Part shown: in pieces, positions 33,111 through 42,084 of the stretch
Layout: every line of letters starts with the position of its first letter
Numbering within the stretch: the stretch's first letter is position 1
Assembly (NCBI RefSeq): GCF_030123405.1
Contig: NZ_CP126110.1
Span: 4,526,001 to 4,590,000, forward strand
Origin: Neobacillus sp. WH10
GTDB lineage: Bacteria; Bacillota; Bacilli; Bacillales; Cytobacillaceae
Direction of reading: 5' to 3'
Length of the DNA: 64,000 bases
Translations under genes and position numbers: made by a program
Notes under the pieces: model-generated
Told to the model about the DNA's origin: nothing
The model's database searches: none
The model's input: only the letters and a program-made list of their open reading frames with translations

Positions 33111-33857
33111 TTAATCGTGCCAGTACAGGTTTTCTAAAAAGGAATAAACATCCTCGTGAAGCTGATCTCTTTCTTTATCGAGTGTAATTACGTGTCCTGA
33201 CTCTTCATACCATTTGATTTCCTTTACAGCTGACTCGATGTTCTCATAAATAATGTTGGCACTATCTGTGTTAATCATCTTGTCGTGACGGGCTTGAACA
33301 ACGAATGTTGGAGCATAGATCATATCGACATTTTCACGAACGTCTGAGATTAATTGCTGAAGTGCTTTTAAGGTTTTCATCGGTGTCTTTTTAAACTCAT
33401 TCATTTCCTTTTCGATTTGCTCTTCCGATTTTCCTTCATATTTTTTAAATTCACGGGCATACTCAAGAATACCTTGGTACATCACTTCTTCACTTTTTAT
33501 ATGCATAGGTGCACACATTGGTACAATAGCTTTTATAGGTACAGTGTAACCCAATTTCAAAGAAAATACGCCGCCAAGTGACAGTCCGGCAACAGCAATT
33601 TCGTCATGACCTTTATTTTTCAAAAAATTGTATCCATTTATGACGTCCTGCCACCAGTCTTCAGGGCCTGTGTGGACAAGTTCTTCAGGTGGTACTCCAT
33701 GACCTTTATAATGCGGGGCATGGCAGGTGTATCCTTTTTTTTCGAGGAAGCGTCCAAGCATCCGAACATCTGCCGAATTTCCGGTAAAACCGTGGAGCAA
33801 GAGAACGGCTCTTTTTCCACCTTCAAAAGTAAATGGCTTTGGTGTTGTGACTTTCAT
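33111..33857 (-). CDS. est: Carboxylesterase (alpha/beta hydrolase)
   Basis: A 248-residue alpha/beta hydrolase. The oxyanion region is LLHGFTGNSADVRMLG, the nucleophile elbow GLSLGG (Ser near residue 94), then an aspartate in VVQARHDKMINTDSA and the histidine in WYEESGHVITLD, completing the triad. It resembles the monoglyceride-type carboxylesterase Est30/YvaK of Bacillaceae, always found between secG and rnr. It hydrolyses short and medium esters; the natural substrate is not known. Confidence 0.93.
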   Translation of the reverse strand: MKVTTPKPFTFEGGKRAVLLLHGFTGNSADVRMLGRFLEKKGYTCHAPHYKGHGVPPEELVHTGPEDWWQDVINGYNFLKNKGHDEIAVAGLSLGGVFSLKLGYTVPIKAIVPMCAPMHIKSEEVMYQGILEYAREFKKYEGKSEEQIEKEMNEFKKTPMKTLKALQQLISDVRENVDMIYAPTFVVQARHDKMINTDSANIIYENIESAVKEIKWYEESGHVITLDKERDQLHEDVYSFLENLYWHD

Positions 33858-34026
33858 GTAAAAAACTCCTTTTGTATTAGCTTATATTAGTTTAAGCAAT
33901 GCGGTGGTCAACATGCTAGAAAAAAGGCTTAGGGCGAGGGTTTCTTCATATAACTTTTATATGATTCTGTAAACTTTTTGCTGGTTCAGCTTACTTTAGA
34001 TAGAATTCTACTACCTTTTGGAGCGA
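33858..34026. other. Spacer between the esterase gene and the repeat array
   Basis: Contains the esterase promoter region and AT-rich sequence. No gene is seen. The repeat array begins right after it. Confidence 0.35.
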
Positions 34027-34422
34027 TTCCGCCTACTTTAGATGGAATTCCGCCAACTTGAGCTGGGATTCCGCCAACTTTTGGATTGTTTCCGCCTACT
34101 TGAGCCAGATTTCCGCTAACTTATGGATTTGTACCTACTTGAGCCGGATTTCCGACATCTATTGGATTGTTTCCGCCTACTTGAGCTGAAATTCCGCCAT
34201 CTTTTAGATTGATTCCGCCTACTTGAACTGGAATTCCGCCAACTTATGGATTATTTCCGCCAACCTGAGACAGATTTCCGCCAACTTATAGTTTTGTTCC
34301 TACTTAAGCCGGATTTCCGACATCTATTGGATTGTTTCAGACAACTTGAGCCGGATTTCCGACATCTATTGGATTGATTCCGCCTACTTGAGCCGGATTT
34401 TCGCTAACTTGGATTGATTCCC
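34027..34422. repeat. Large array of the 21-bp repeat family (about 19 units)
   Basis: Units start with TTCCGCC or a variant at 34027, 34048, 34069, 34090, 34111, 34150, 34171, 34192, 34213, 34234, 34255, 34276, 34297, 34315, 34336, 34357, 34378, 34399 and 34418. Nearly all are 21 bases apart. A consensus unit is TTCCGCCTACTTGAGCCGGA plus one base. Half of the units alternate between a GAGCCGGA and a TTGGATTG ending, suggesting a 42-bp double unit. The array is not CRISPR-like: units touch and spacers are absent. Confidence 0.9.
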
Positions 34423-34432
34423 ACACAAGACA

Positions 34433-34461
34433 ACAAAAAACCCGGCTCTCAGGCCAGGCTT
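34433..34461 (-). terminator. Terminator after secG
   Basis: On the minus strand AGCCTGGC-CTGAGA-GCCGGGTT (with G-U pairs) is followed by TTTTTT. Confidence 0.7.
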
Positions 34462-34473
34462 TAGTGTGTAATA

Positions 34474-34716
34474 TTAGATTTTAAAGTAAGTAACTGATAG
34501 AGCAAGTAGGAAGAATAAAACTGATAAAACAACCGTAATACGATGTAAAATCAAGTCAATTCCTCGTGCTTTTTGCTTACCAAATAAGGATTCAGCACCA
34601 CCAGAAATGGCACCTGATAGTCCAGCACTCTTACCCGATTGAAGTAGAACAACCACAATAAGACCAATACTTACGATAACTAATAATGTTACGACAAATG
34701 CATGCATAAAGGCCAC
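34474..34716 (-). CDS. secG: SecG, preprotein translocase subunit
   Basis: An 80-residue membrane protein with two helices (about 5-25 and 58-78) joined by a Gly/Ser-rich loop, GKSAGLSGAISGGAESLFGK, the SecG hallmark. It binds SecY and helps protein export. AGGAGGTGG precedes ATG 34716. The following order secG-est-rnr-smpB-ssrA is the conserved one of Bacillus. Confidence 0.95.
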   Translation of the reverse strand: MAFMHAFVVTLLVIVSIGLIVVVLLQSGKSAGLSGAISGGAESLFGKQKARGIDLILHRITVVLSVLFFLLALSVTYFKI

Positions 34717-34882
34717 CTCCTGTAGACGTACATTTCACAGTATATTAAATTTACCATATTATCTGCCTTTTAACAATAGAGTTATTTAGGAGATACCAGA
34801 GTTTGCCCGCGAACCCCTATGAGCGCAGTGGCCGTTTAATCCCCATAAACAGGCAGTAAGACCCACTGATTAAAGTTTCATT

Positions 34883-35800
34883 TTACCTTAAAATGGACGA
34901 TGCCATTCTCACATATGTATGCCTTTTCCCTCTTACGACAATCGAATAAGCAGTAATATTTTCTGGAATTGTCATTCCCGCTGCACCTGCATCACCAACA
35001 TGGAATAAATCTGCTCCTGCCATCTTGCTGTTTAGGGCAATTTGCTTAATGGTTGCTTCATCGGCACCTTCTTGGCTTGTTCCCGTTGTCAAAATCGCCA
35101 TTGCTCCTTTATCATGAACAATGTCTACTAATTTGGCCGTTTTTTCAACAGTAAATCCCGGTACGGTTCCAGGTGATGGAATAAGGATAATATCAGCACC
35201 CGCTTCAATAAAACCGTGTAAGGTTTCCGTCGACATTAGACTGCCTCCAACCTCGCCTGCGACACCTGCGCTATGCATTTTACCAGCAATAATCAAGCCA
35301 TCTTCACCGAACACCTTGCGAGCCATCTTAATAGCTTTCGTAATTTCCGCATTGGATACCCCTGTTTTCGGATTCCCCGTTAAGCAAACAAAATCAAAGC
35401 CAAGCTCTTTTGCCTTTTGCAGTGAATTTTCCGTTGCAAGCCTTCCCTCAGGCAGCTTAATCAGAGTCTCAACTTGATCAGCCTCTAAATCAACGGGTTC
35501 CAAATTAAGACCAATCGGACGTCCGACAAGCTTTTTCAAGGTTCGCACGATGCTGTCAGGCACCTCTTCAGTTAATCCTTCCATACTAGGGTTAAACACG
35601 TCAAAGAAGTTTAGTAAAATGAGATCGGCACCAAAGGCAGCTGCCATCTCCGCATTCGTTACTGCCGGATAATAAGGGGTCACAGCACCAATTACCTCCG
35701 CTACAATCGTTCTCCCTTCAGATGCGAGTATTGATTGTTTTAACTCTCTTCCGGTCATTTTTTCAAAATCAGATGCAGTGCAATCTAACAAACGCTTCAT
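34883..35800 (-). CDS. TIM-barrel-like enzyme of unassigned function
   Basis: A 305-residue protein that looks like a TIM barrel: alternating hydrophobic strands and helices, with phosphate-site-like glycine stretches (AGADIILIPSPGTVPGF and AGADLFHVGDAGAAGM). Homologues are often labelled haloacid-dehalogenase-like or phosphoenolpyruvate-mutase-like hydrolase, but I see no HAD DxD motif at the N-terminus, so that name is doubtful. AGTTGGGAGATGATTT precedes ATG 35800. It stands alone between the glycolytic operon and secG, downstream of eno and behind two terminators. Substrate unknown. Confidence 0.65.
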   Translation of the reverse strand: MKRLLDCTASDFEKMTGRELKQSILASEGRTIVAEVIGAVTPYYPAVTNAEMAAAFGADLILLNFFDVFNPSMEGLTEEVPDSIVRTLKKLVGRPIGLNLEPVDLEADQVETLIKLPEGRLATENSLQKAKELGFDFVCLTGNPKTGVSNAEITKAIKMARKVFGEDGLIIAGKMHSAGVAGEVGGSLMSTETLHGFIEAGADIILIPSPGTVPGFTVEKTAKLVDIVHDKGAMAILTTGTSQEGADEATIKQIALNSKMAGADLFHVGDAGAAGMTIPENITAYSIVVRGKRHTYVRMASSILR

Positions 35801-35835
35801 TCAAATCATCTCCCAACTGGTTAATTCCTTCATAT

Positions 35836-35898
35836 ACAAAAAATACCACAATCTTTAGGATTGTGGTAGGAAAAAAGCACTCAACCAGAATTGAGTGC
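35836..35898 (-). terminator. Two tandem terminators after eno
   Basis: On the minus strand GCACTCAA-TTCTGG-TTGAGTGC with TTTTTT (35898-35871) is followed by TACCACAATC-CTAAA-GATTGTGGTA with TTTTTT (35868-35838). Confidence 0.88.
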
Positions 35899-35914
35899 CT
35901 TTGCTGATAGAAAA

Positions 35915-37213
35915 TTATTTGCTCAAGTTATAGAAAGATTTAAGTCCGTTATATTGAGATGTTTCACCTAATTGGTCTTCAATACGAAGCAATTGGTTGT
36001 ATTTCGCTACACGGTCTGTACGAGATGGTGCACCTGTTTTAATTTGGCCAGCGTTTGTTGCAACAGCGATATCAGCAATTGTGTTATCTTCTGTTTCACC
36101 AGAACGGTGGGAGATAACTGCTGTATAGCCAGCGCGTTTTGCCATTTCAATTGCATCAAATGTTTCAGTAAGTGTACCGATTTGGTTCACCTTGATAAGG
36201 ATAGAGTTACCGATACCTTTTTCGATTCCCTCAGCAAGCTTTTTAGTATTTGTAACAAATAAATCGTCACCAACTAATTGAACTTTTTTACCAAGACGCT
36301 CTGTTAAAAGCTTGTGGCCTTCCCAGTCGTTTTCGTCTAAGCCGTCTTCAATTGAGATGATTGGGTATTTAGAAGCAAGTTCTTCGTACCAATCAACCAT
36401 TTCTGCAGAAGTTTTTACAACGCCTTCGCCAGCAAGATGGTATTTTCCATCTTCTTTGTTGTAAAACTCTGAAGATGCAGCGTCCATCGCAAGCATAACT
36501 TCTTCACCTGGTTTGTAGCCAGCTTTTTCAATTGCTTCAACAATGGTTTGAAGTGCTTCTTCGTTTGATCCAAGGTTTGGAGCAAAACCGCCTTCGTCAC
36601 CCACAGCAGTATTAAGGCCTTTGCCTTTAAGAACTGTTTTTAAAGTATGGAAAATTTCTGCTCCCATGCGTAGAGCTTCTTTAAAGCTTGGAGCACCTAC
36701 AGGCATGATCATGAATTCTTGAATATCAACGTTGTTATCCGCGTGCTCGCCGCCGTTCACGATGTTCATCATTGGAACTGGAAGCTGTTTAGAATTGAAG
36801 CCGCCAAGGTATTGATATAAAGGAATATCTAAGTAGTTTGCTGCAGCATGTGCAACAGCCATAGACACACCAAGGATAGCGTTCGCACCTAGTTTACCTT
36901 TGTTGTCAGTTCCGTCAAGTTCGATTAACGCTTGGTCAACAGCTACTTGATCAAGAACACTGTATTCGTCGCCTACAAGCATTGGTGCAATGATTTCATT
37001 TACGTTGTCAACTGCTTTAAGAACACCTTTGCCAAGGTAACGTCCTTTATCACCGTCACGAAGCTCAACTGCTTCATACTCACCAGTTGAAGCGCCGCTT
37101 GGAACTAACGCGCGTCCAAATGCGCCTGATTCTGTAAAAACTTCAACTTCAACGGTTGGGTTACCGCGGGAATCTAATACTTCACGAGCGTATACGTCTG
37201 CAATAAATGGCAT
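35915..37213 (-). CDS. eno: Enolase
   Basis: A 432-residue enzyme converting 2-phosphoglycerate to phosphoenolpyruvate. Conserved sites: GASTGEYEAVELRD, MMNIVNGGEHADNN, VGDEGGFAPNLGSNEEAL, the metal ligands in MAMDAASSEF and SIEDGLDENDWEGHK, and ISHRSGETEDN near the end. Full normal length. It ends the cggR glycolytic operon and has an AAGGAGAGATT ribosome site. Part of the RNA degradosome in Bacillus as well. Confidence 0.97.
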   Translation of the reverse strand: MPFIADVYAREVLDSRGNPTVEVEVFTESGAFGRALVPSGASTGEYEAVELRDGDKGRYLGKGVLKAVDNVNEIIAPMLVGDEYSVLDQVAVDQALIELDGTDNKGKLGANAILGVSMAVAHAAANYLDIPLYQYLGGFNSKQLPVPMMNIVNGGEHADNNVDIQEFMIMPVGAPSFKEALRMGAEIFHTLKTVLKGKGLNTAVGDEGGFAPNLGSNEEALQTIVEAIEKAGYKPGEEVMLAMDAASSEFYNKEDGKYHLAGEGVVKTSAEMVDWYEELASKYPIISIEDGLDENDWEGHKLLTERLGKKVQLVGDDLFVTNTKKLAEGIEKGIGNSILIKVNQIGTLTETFDAIEMAKRAGYTAVISHRSGETEDNTIADIAVATNAGQIKTGAPSRTDRVAKYNQLLRIEDQLGETSQYNGLKSFYNLSK

Positions 37214-37239
37214 TTAAATCTCTCCTTAAAATTAATAAT

Positions 37240-38772
37240 TTATTTTATTAAAGATTTCCCAGTCATTTCTCCTGGCTGTTCAATGTTTAATAGGTCTAAC
37301 ATTGTTGGTGCAAGATCACCTAGAATGCCGCCATCACGTAATTCTATACCTTGCTTCGTCACAATGACTGGCACAGGGTTCGTCGTGTGTGCGGTCATTG
37401 GTTCACCTTCAAGTGTAATAACTTCGTCAGCATTTCCGTGGTCTGCAGTAATGATCGCTGAGCCGCCTTTTTCAAGGATTAAATCAACAATTTTCCCTAA
37501 GCATTCATCGACTGTTTCGATCGCCTTAATCGTTGGCTCAAGCATACCTGAATGGCCAACCATATCAGGGTTTGCAAAATTTAAAAGAATGGCGTCGAAT
37601 TTATCATCTTGGATTTCCTTCAACAAGGCATCGGTTACTTCGTAGGCACTCATTTCCGGCTTAAGGTCATAAGTCGCAACCTTTGGTGAGTTGATTAAAA
37701 TCCGCTCTTCTCCAGGGAACTTTGCCTCACGGCCGCCGCTCATAAAGAAGGTAACATGCGGATATTTTTCTGTTTCGGCAATCCTTAGCTGCTTTAAATT
37801 ATTTTGTGACAATACTTCACCTAAAGTGTTGTCAAGGTTAGTAGGTTTAAAGGCTACATAGCCGTCCACGGTCTCACTGAAGTGTGTTAAGCAAACAAAG
37901 AATAAATCTTTTGGATGCTTTGGTCCACGGTCAAAGTCGCGGAAGTCTAAATTCGTAAATGTATTGGAAATCTGAATCGCACGGTCCGGACGGAAGTTAT
38001 AAAAAATAACGGCATCGTTATCTTTTATTGTCGCAACCGGCTGTCCATCCTCTTTCGTAATGACAGATGGGATGACGAATTCGTCAAAAATTCCATGTTG
38101 GTAGGAATCCTCTACTACCTCTAACGGATTGCTGTAAGAAGGGCCTTCACCGTAAACCATCGAGCGGTATGATTTTTCTACACGCTCCCAGCGCTTGTCG
38201 CGGTCCATCGAGTAATAACGTCCGGAGACAGTGGCAAATTCGCCGACACCATACTCCTTCATTTTATCCAGTGTTTGCTGAATATATGTTGCTGCCGTTT
38301 TCGGACCAACATCACGTCCATCAAGGAACGCGTGTACATATACTTTTTCCACGCCTTCTTCTTTTGCCATCTTCAGCAAGGCAAACATGTGGCTGATATG
38401 ACTGTGAACGCCGCCGTCTGATAGCAAGCCAAATAAGTGAAGTGCGGTGCCATGTTTTTTTACATGATCCAAAGCCCCTGTGAAGGTTTCATTTTTTTCA
38501 AATTCGCCTTCTCGAATGGCAATGTTTACTCGAGTCAAGCTTTGGTAAACAATCCGGCCGGCACCAATATTTAAGTGTCCAACCTCTGAGTTACCCATTT
38601 GACCTTCTGGAAGACCGACTGCCTCACCTGAAGCGGTTAAATGGGAATGTGGATAAGTACTCCAGAAACGCTCAAAATTTGGCTTTTTAGATTGTGCCAC
38701 AGCGTTTCCTTTTGTCTCTCCCCTGCATCCGAAACCATCGAGGATGATAAGGGCAACTGGAGATTTACTCAT
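37240..38772 (-). CDS. gpmI: Phosphoglycerate mutase, cofactor-independent
   Basis: A 510-residue alkaline-phosphatase-superfamily enzyme that interconverts 3- and 2-phosphoglycerate with two Mn ions. LIILDGFGCRGETKGNAV holds the first metal aspartate; GNSEVGHLNIGAGR contains the phosphoserine nucleophile; SDGGVHSHISHMF and ITADHGNADEVI are further metal ligands. Normal length. The start overlaps the tpiA stop by eight bases, so translation is coupled. Confidence 0.97.
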   Translation of the reverse strand: MSKSPVALIILDGFGCRGETKGNAVAQSKKPNFERFWSTYPHSHLTASGEAVGLPEGQMGNSEVGHLNIGAGRIVYQSLTRVNIAIREGEFEKNETFTGALDHVKKHGTALHLFGLLSDGGVHSHISHMFALLKMAKEEGVEKVYVHAFLDGRDVGPKTAATYIQQTLDKMKEYGVGEFATVSGRYYSMDRDKRWERVEKSYRSMVYGEGPSYSNPLEVVEDSYQHGIFDEFVIPSVITKEDGQPVATIKDNDAVIFYNFRPDRAIQISNTFTNLDFRDFDRGPKHPKDLFFVCLTHFSETVDGYVAFKPTNLDNTLGEVLSQNNLKQLRIAETEKYPHVTFFMSGGREAKFPGEERILINSPKVATYDLKPEMSAYEVTDALLKEIQDDKFDAILLNFANPDMVGHSGMLEPTIKAIETVDECLGKIVDLILEKGGSAIITADHGNADEVITLEGEPMTAHTTNPVPVIVTKQGIELRDGGILGDLAPTMLDLLNIEQPGEMTGKSLIK

Positions 38773-39526
38773 ACTTACCTGCCTCCAGTAACTTTAAGAA
38801 TGATTGTGCTTCTAGGCTTGCTCCGCCAACTAACGCACCATCAATATCCGGCTGTGCCATGTATTCTTTTATATTTTCAGGTTTTACGCTGCCGCCGTAC
38901 TGAATTCTTACCGCATCCGCTACATCCTGGGAAAATTGCTGTACAATCACTTGACGGATGTGGGCACAAACTTCATTAGCATCCTGAGATGTGGACGATT
39001 TTCCAGTGCCGATAGCCCAGATTGGTTCATAAGCGATCACTGTTTGTTTTACTTGGTCGTCGGTTAAACCAACTAAAGCCTTAGCTACTTGGTCGCCAAC
39101 TAATTGATTCGTTTCACCATTTTCACGCTGCTCAAGTGTTTCACCGCAGCAAACGATTGGTGTTAGATTATATTTAAACGCTGCAAGCGTCTTTTTGTTA
39201 ACAGACTCGTCCGTTTCATTGAACATTTCGCGGCGTTCAGAGTGCCCAATGATCACATATTGAACTCCAAGGTCAGCAAGTGCTTTCGGGCTGATTTCCC
39301 CAGTAAACGCTCCGCTTTCTTCAAAGTGCATGTTTTGAGCACCAATTTTCACATCGCTGCCTTGTGTAGCTTCAACAAGACTTTGTAAAAATAAAGCCGG
39401 TGCACAAATCACAGATTCCATGTTTTCTGCTGCAGGTACAAGACTTTTCACTTCTTCGGCAAAGCTTTTTGCTTCAGAAAGGGTTTTGTTCATTTTCCAG
39501 TTTCCTGCAATGATAGGTTTACGCAT
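38765..39526 (-). CDS. tpiA: Triosephosphate isomerase
   Basis: A 253-residue TIM barrel. IAGNWKMNKTL holds the active-site Lys; YVIIGHSERREMF holds the His; VIAYEPIWAIGTGKSS holds the catalytic Glu and the mobile loop. ATG 39526 is chosen because it has AAAGGA about nine bases upstream and gives the usual length; a GTG at 39535 would sit too close to that site. A repeat-bearing gap of 174 bases separates it from pgk. Confidence 0.96.
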   Translation of the reverse strand: MRKPIIAGNWKMNKTLSEAKSFAEEVKSLVPAAENMESVICAPALFLQSLVEATQGSDVKIGAQNMHFEESGAFTGEISPKALADLGVQYVIIGHSERREMFNETDESVNKKTLAAFKYNLTPIVCCGETLEQRENGETNQLVGDQVAKALVGLTDDQVKQTVIAYEPIWAIGTGKSSTSQDANEVCAHIRQVIVQQFSQDVADAVRIQYGGSVKPENIKEYMAQPDIDGALVGGASLEAQSFLKLLEAGKYE

Positions 39527-39587
39527 AGGTGGCACATCCTTTCTTGTGTACGTTCCACTGCAATTTGTTTAATTTCAATATTAAAAA

Positions 39588-39679
39588 TTGTTCATATTCT
39601 ACATGAATTTGTTCATAAACTCAAAATTTTGTTTATAAATCAAAAATATTGTTCATATTGAGCTAAAATTTGTAGACAT
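39588..39679. repeat. TTGTTCATA repeats at 20-21 bp spacing, between pgk and tpiA
   Basis: TTGTTCATA at 39588, 39609 and 39649, TTGTTTATA at 39629, and a degenerate fifth copy (TTGTAGACATA) near 39670. The spacing is about two helical turns. Confidence 0.65.
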
Positions 39680-39700
39680 ATGAACTTTTTGGACCAAAAA

Positions 39701-40885
39701 TTATTTATCGTTCAATGCCACAACACCAGGTAATGCCTTGCCTTCCATAAACTCAAGGGAAGCCCCGCCCCCTGTAGAAATATGGCTCATTTTTTCAGCT
39801 AAGCCAAACTTTTCAACAGCTGCTGCTGAGTCACCGCCGCCAATAACTGAATATGTACCTTCTGCTTCAGCAAGTGCTTCGGCAACCGCTTTTGTACCGC
39901 CAGCAAATTTATCAATTTCAAACACACCCATTGGTCCATTCCAAATAACCAATTTTGATTTTTGAATAACGTCGCGGTAAATTTCTGCAGTTTTTGGTCC
40001 GATATCAAGTGCTTCCCAATCAGCTGGAATTTCTTCGATTGCTACCACCTTTGAATTGGCTTCTGCAGAGAAATCGTCAGCGACAACCGCATCTACCGGC
40101 ACGTAGAAATTAACGCCCTTCGCCTTTGCTTTTTCCATAAAGGATTTCGCAAGATCAATCTTGTCTGCTTCTAGTAAGGACTTCCCAATTTCATGACCTT
40201 GTGCTTTAACAAACGTATAAGCAAGTCCGCCGCCAATTATCAAGTTATCGACTAGTTCTAAAAGATTTTCAATAACACCAATCTTATCCTTTACCTTTGC
40301 ACCGCCAATTATCGCTGTAAAAGGATGCTCTGGATTAGAAAGAGCTTTACCAAGTACTTCAAGTTCTTTTTCCATTAAAAAGCCGGAAACAGCTGGAAGA
40401 TTATGAGCAATTCCTTCAGTTGAAGCGTGAGCTCGGTGCGCGGCACCAAATGCGTCATTTACATAAACATCAGCAAGCTCAGCAAAAGCTTTTGCAAGCT
40501 CTGGATCATTCTTTTCTTCACCAGGGTAGAACCGGACGTTTTCAAGAAGGAGTACATCGCCTTCATTCATTGTCCCGATTACTGCTTTAACCGTATCGCC
40601 GTACGCCTCATCAACTTTTTTCACGTCTTTTCCAAGAAGCTCAGCAAGTCTTACGCCAACTGGAGTTAAGCGCATTTCTTCAACTACTTTTCCTTTTGGA
40701 CGGCCGAAATGGCTTGCCAAAATGACTTTTGCACCTTGTTCCATTAAGTATTGAATTGTTGGCAATGCAGCGCGAATCCGCGTTTCGTCCGTTATTTTTC
40801 CATCCTGCATTGGGACGTTAAAATCAACCCGGCAAAATACCCGCTTACCTTTCACATCGATATCTTTAAGTGTTTTCTTGTTCAT
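39701..40885 (-). CDS. pgk: Phosphoglycerate kinase
   Basis: A 394-residue glycolytic kinase. ATG 40885 follows AGGAGGGTCCTTTAC; an upstream in-frame extension lacks a ribosome site. Conserved: RVDFNVPMQDGKITDETRI, ILASHFGRPKGK, AHRAHASTEGIA, GGAKVKDKIGVI and the C-terminal IGGGDSAAAVEKFG with the nucleotide-binding glycines. Normal length for the family. It follows gapA after 142 bases. Confidence 0.97.
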   Translation of the reverse strand: MNKKTLKDIDVKGKRVFCRVDFNVPMQDGKITDETRIRAALPTIQYLMEQGAKVILASHFGRPKGKVVEEMRLTPVGVRLAELLGKDVKKVDEAYGDTVKAVIGTMNEGDVLLLENVRFYPGEEKNDPELAKAFAELADVYVNDAFGAAHRAHASTEGIAHNLPAVSGFLMEKELEVLGKALSNPEHPFTAIIGGAKVKDKIGVIENLLELVDNLIIGGGLAYTFVKAQGHEIGKSLLEADKIDLAKSFMEKAKAKGVNFYVPVDAVVADDFSAEANSKVVAIEEIPADWEALDIGPKTAEIYRDVIQKSKLVIWNGPMGVFEIDKFAGGTKAVAEALAEAEGTYSVIGGGDSAAAVEKFGLAEKMSHISTGGGASLEFMEGKALPGVVALNDK

Positions 40886-41027
40886 GTAAAGGACCCTCCT
40901 TAAAGTATTGGCTGATGAAAATTTCATTAAAAAAGGAGGGGGAATCCTCCCCGCTCCCCTTTGGAATACCATGTATCATTATAGATGGTTTACGATCAAA
41001 ACACCAATCATATCCATTTATTAAGAA

Positions 41028-42035
41028 TTAAAGTCCTTTTGAAGCGATGTAGTCAACAAGGTCAACTACACGGTTAGAGTAACCAACTTCGTTGTCGTAC
41101 CAAGAAAGTACTTTTACCATGTTGCCTTCAAGAACCATTGTAGATTGAGCATCGATAGTTGAAGATGCAACGCTTCCGTTAAAGTCACGAGAAACTAATG
41201 GAAGTTCAGTGTAAGCTAGAATGCCTTTTAATGGGCCTTCAGCAGCTGCTTTTAAAGATGCATTAACTTCTTCAGCTGTTACATCTTTTTCTAATTCAAC
41301 AACTAAATCCACAACAGAAACGTTTGGAGTTGGAACGCGCATAGCCATACCGTTTAATTTACCTTTAAGTTCAGGTAATACAAGGGAAACTGCTTTTGCT
41401 GCACCAGTTGAAGTTGGAATCATGTTTTCAGCTGCTGCACGTGCACGACGGTAGTCCTTGTGTGGCAAGTCAAGAATTTGTTGGTCATTTGTATATGAGT
41501 GAACAGTTGTCATCATACCGCGTTTGATACCGAAAGTATCATTTAATACTTTTGCAAATGGTGCTAAGCAGTTTGTAGTACAAGAAGCGTTTGATAGTAC
41601 GTGGTGGTTGTTTGCATCATATTTATCTTCGTTAACACCCATAACGATTGTAATATCTTCGTTGCTTGCTGGTGCAGAGATAATAACCTTTTTTGCACCT
41701 GCTTCAAGGTGTTTCGCTGCATCTTCGCGCTTTGTGAAACGGCCAGTTGATTCAACAACAACTTCAACACCTAGGTCGCCCCAGCCTAATTGTGCAGGAT
41801 CGCGTTCAGCGATTACTTTTACTTTGTGTCCGCCAACAACTAAGTATTCACCGTCAACAGTTACATCTTCTGCAAGAGTTCCGTGAACGGAATCATATTT
41901 TAAAAGGTGTGCAAGCATGTTTGCATCTGTTAAGTCGTTAATTGCAACGATTTCTACATTGCTATTTTTTAAAGCCGCACGGAATACATTACGACCAATA
42001 CGTCCAAATCCATTAATACCAACTTTTACTGTCAT
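41028..42035 (-). CDS. gapA: Glyceraldehyde-3-phosphate dehydrogenase, glycolytic
   Basis: A 335-residue enzyme. NAD-binding GINGFGRIGRNVFRAAL is at the N-terminus and the catalytic cysteine lies in SNASCTTNCLAP. It oxidises glyceraldehyde-3-phosphate in glycolysis; position right after cggR marks it as the glycolytic GapA rather than the gluconeogenic GapB. Good ribosome site (AAAGGAGGAATTTT). As in B. subtilis, gapA may be expressed above the level of cggR by mRNA processing in the 49-base gap; no clear cleavage signal was assigned. Confidence 0.97.
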   Translation of the reverse strand: MTVKVGINGFGRIGRNVFRAALKNSNVEIVAINDLTDANMLAHLLKYDSVHGTLAEDVTVDGEYLVVGGHKVKVIAERDPAQLGWGDLGVEVVVESTGRFTKREDAAKHLEAGAKKVIISAPASNEDITIVMGVNEDKYDANNHHVLSNASCTTNCLAPFAKVLNDTFGIKRGMMTTVHSYTNDQQILDLPHKDYRRARAAAENMIPTSTGAAKAVSLVLPELKGKLNGMAMRVPTPNVSVVDLVVELEKDVTAEEVNASLKAAAEGPLKGILAYTELPLVSRDFNGSVASSTIDAQSTMVLEGNMVKVLSWYDNEVGYSNRVVDLVDYIASKGL

Positions 42036-42084
42036 GATAAAATTCCTCCTTTTATTGGGTAAAGATATATATTTTTAAAAGGGA

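Noticed and set aside
34027..34422. CRISPR array
   Set aside because: The 21-bp units follow each other directly, differ from one another and leave no unique spacers; there are no cas genes in the window.
34883..35800. HAD-family hydrolase
   Set aside because: The name is common for homologues but the DxDxT motif is absent; the strand/helix pattern looks like a TIM barrel, so the call was left open.
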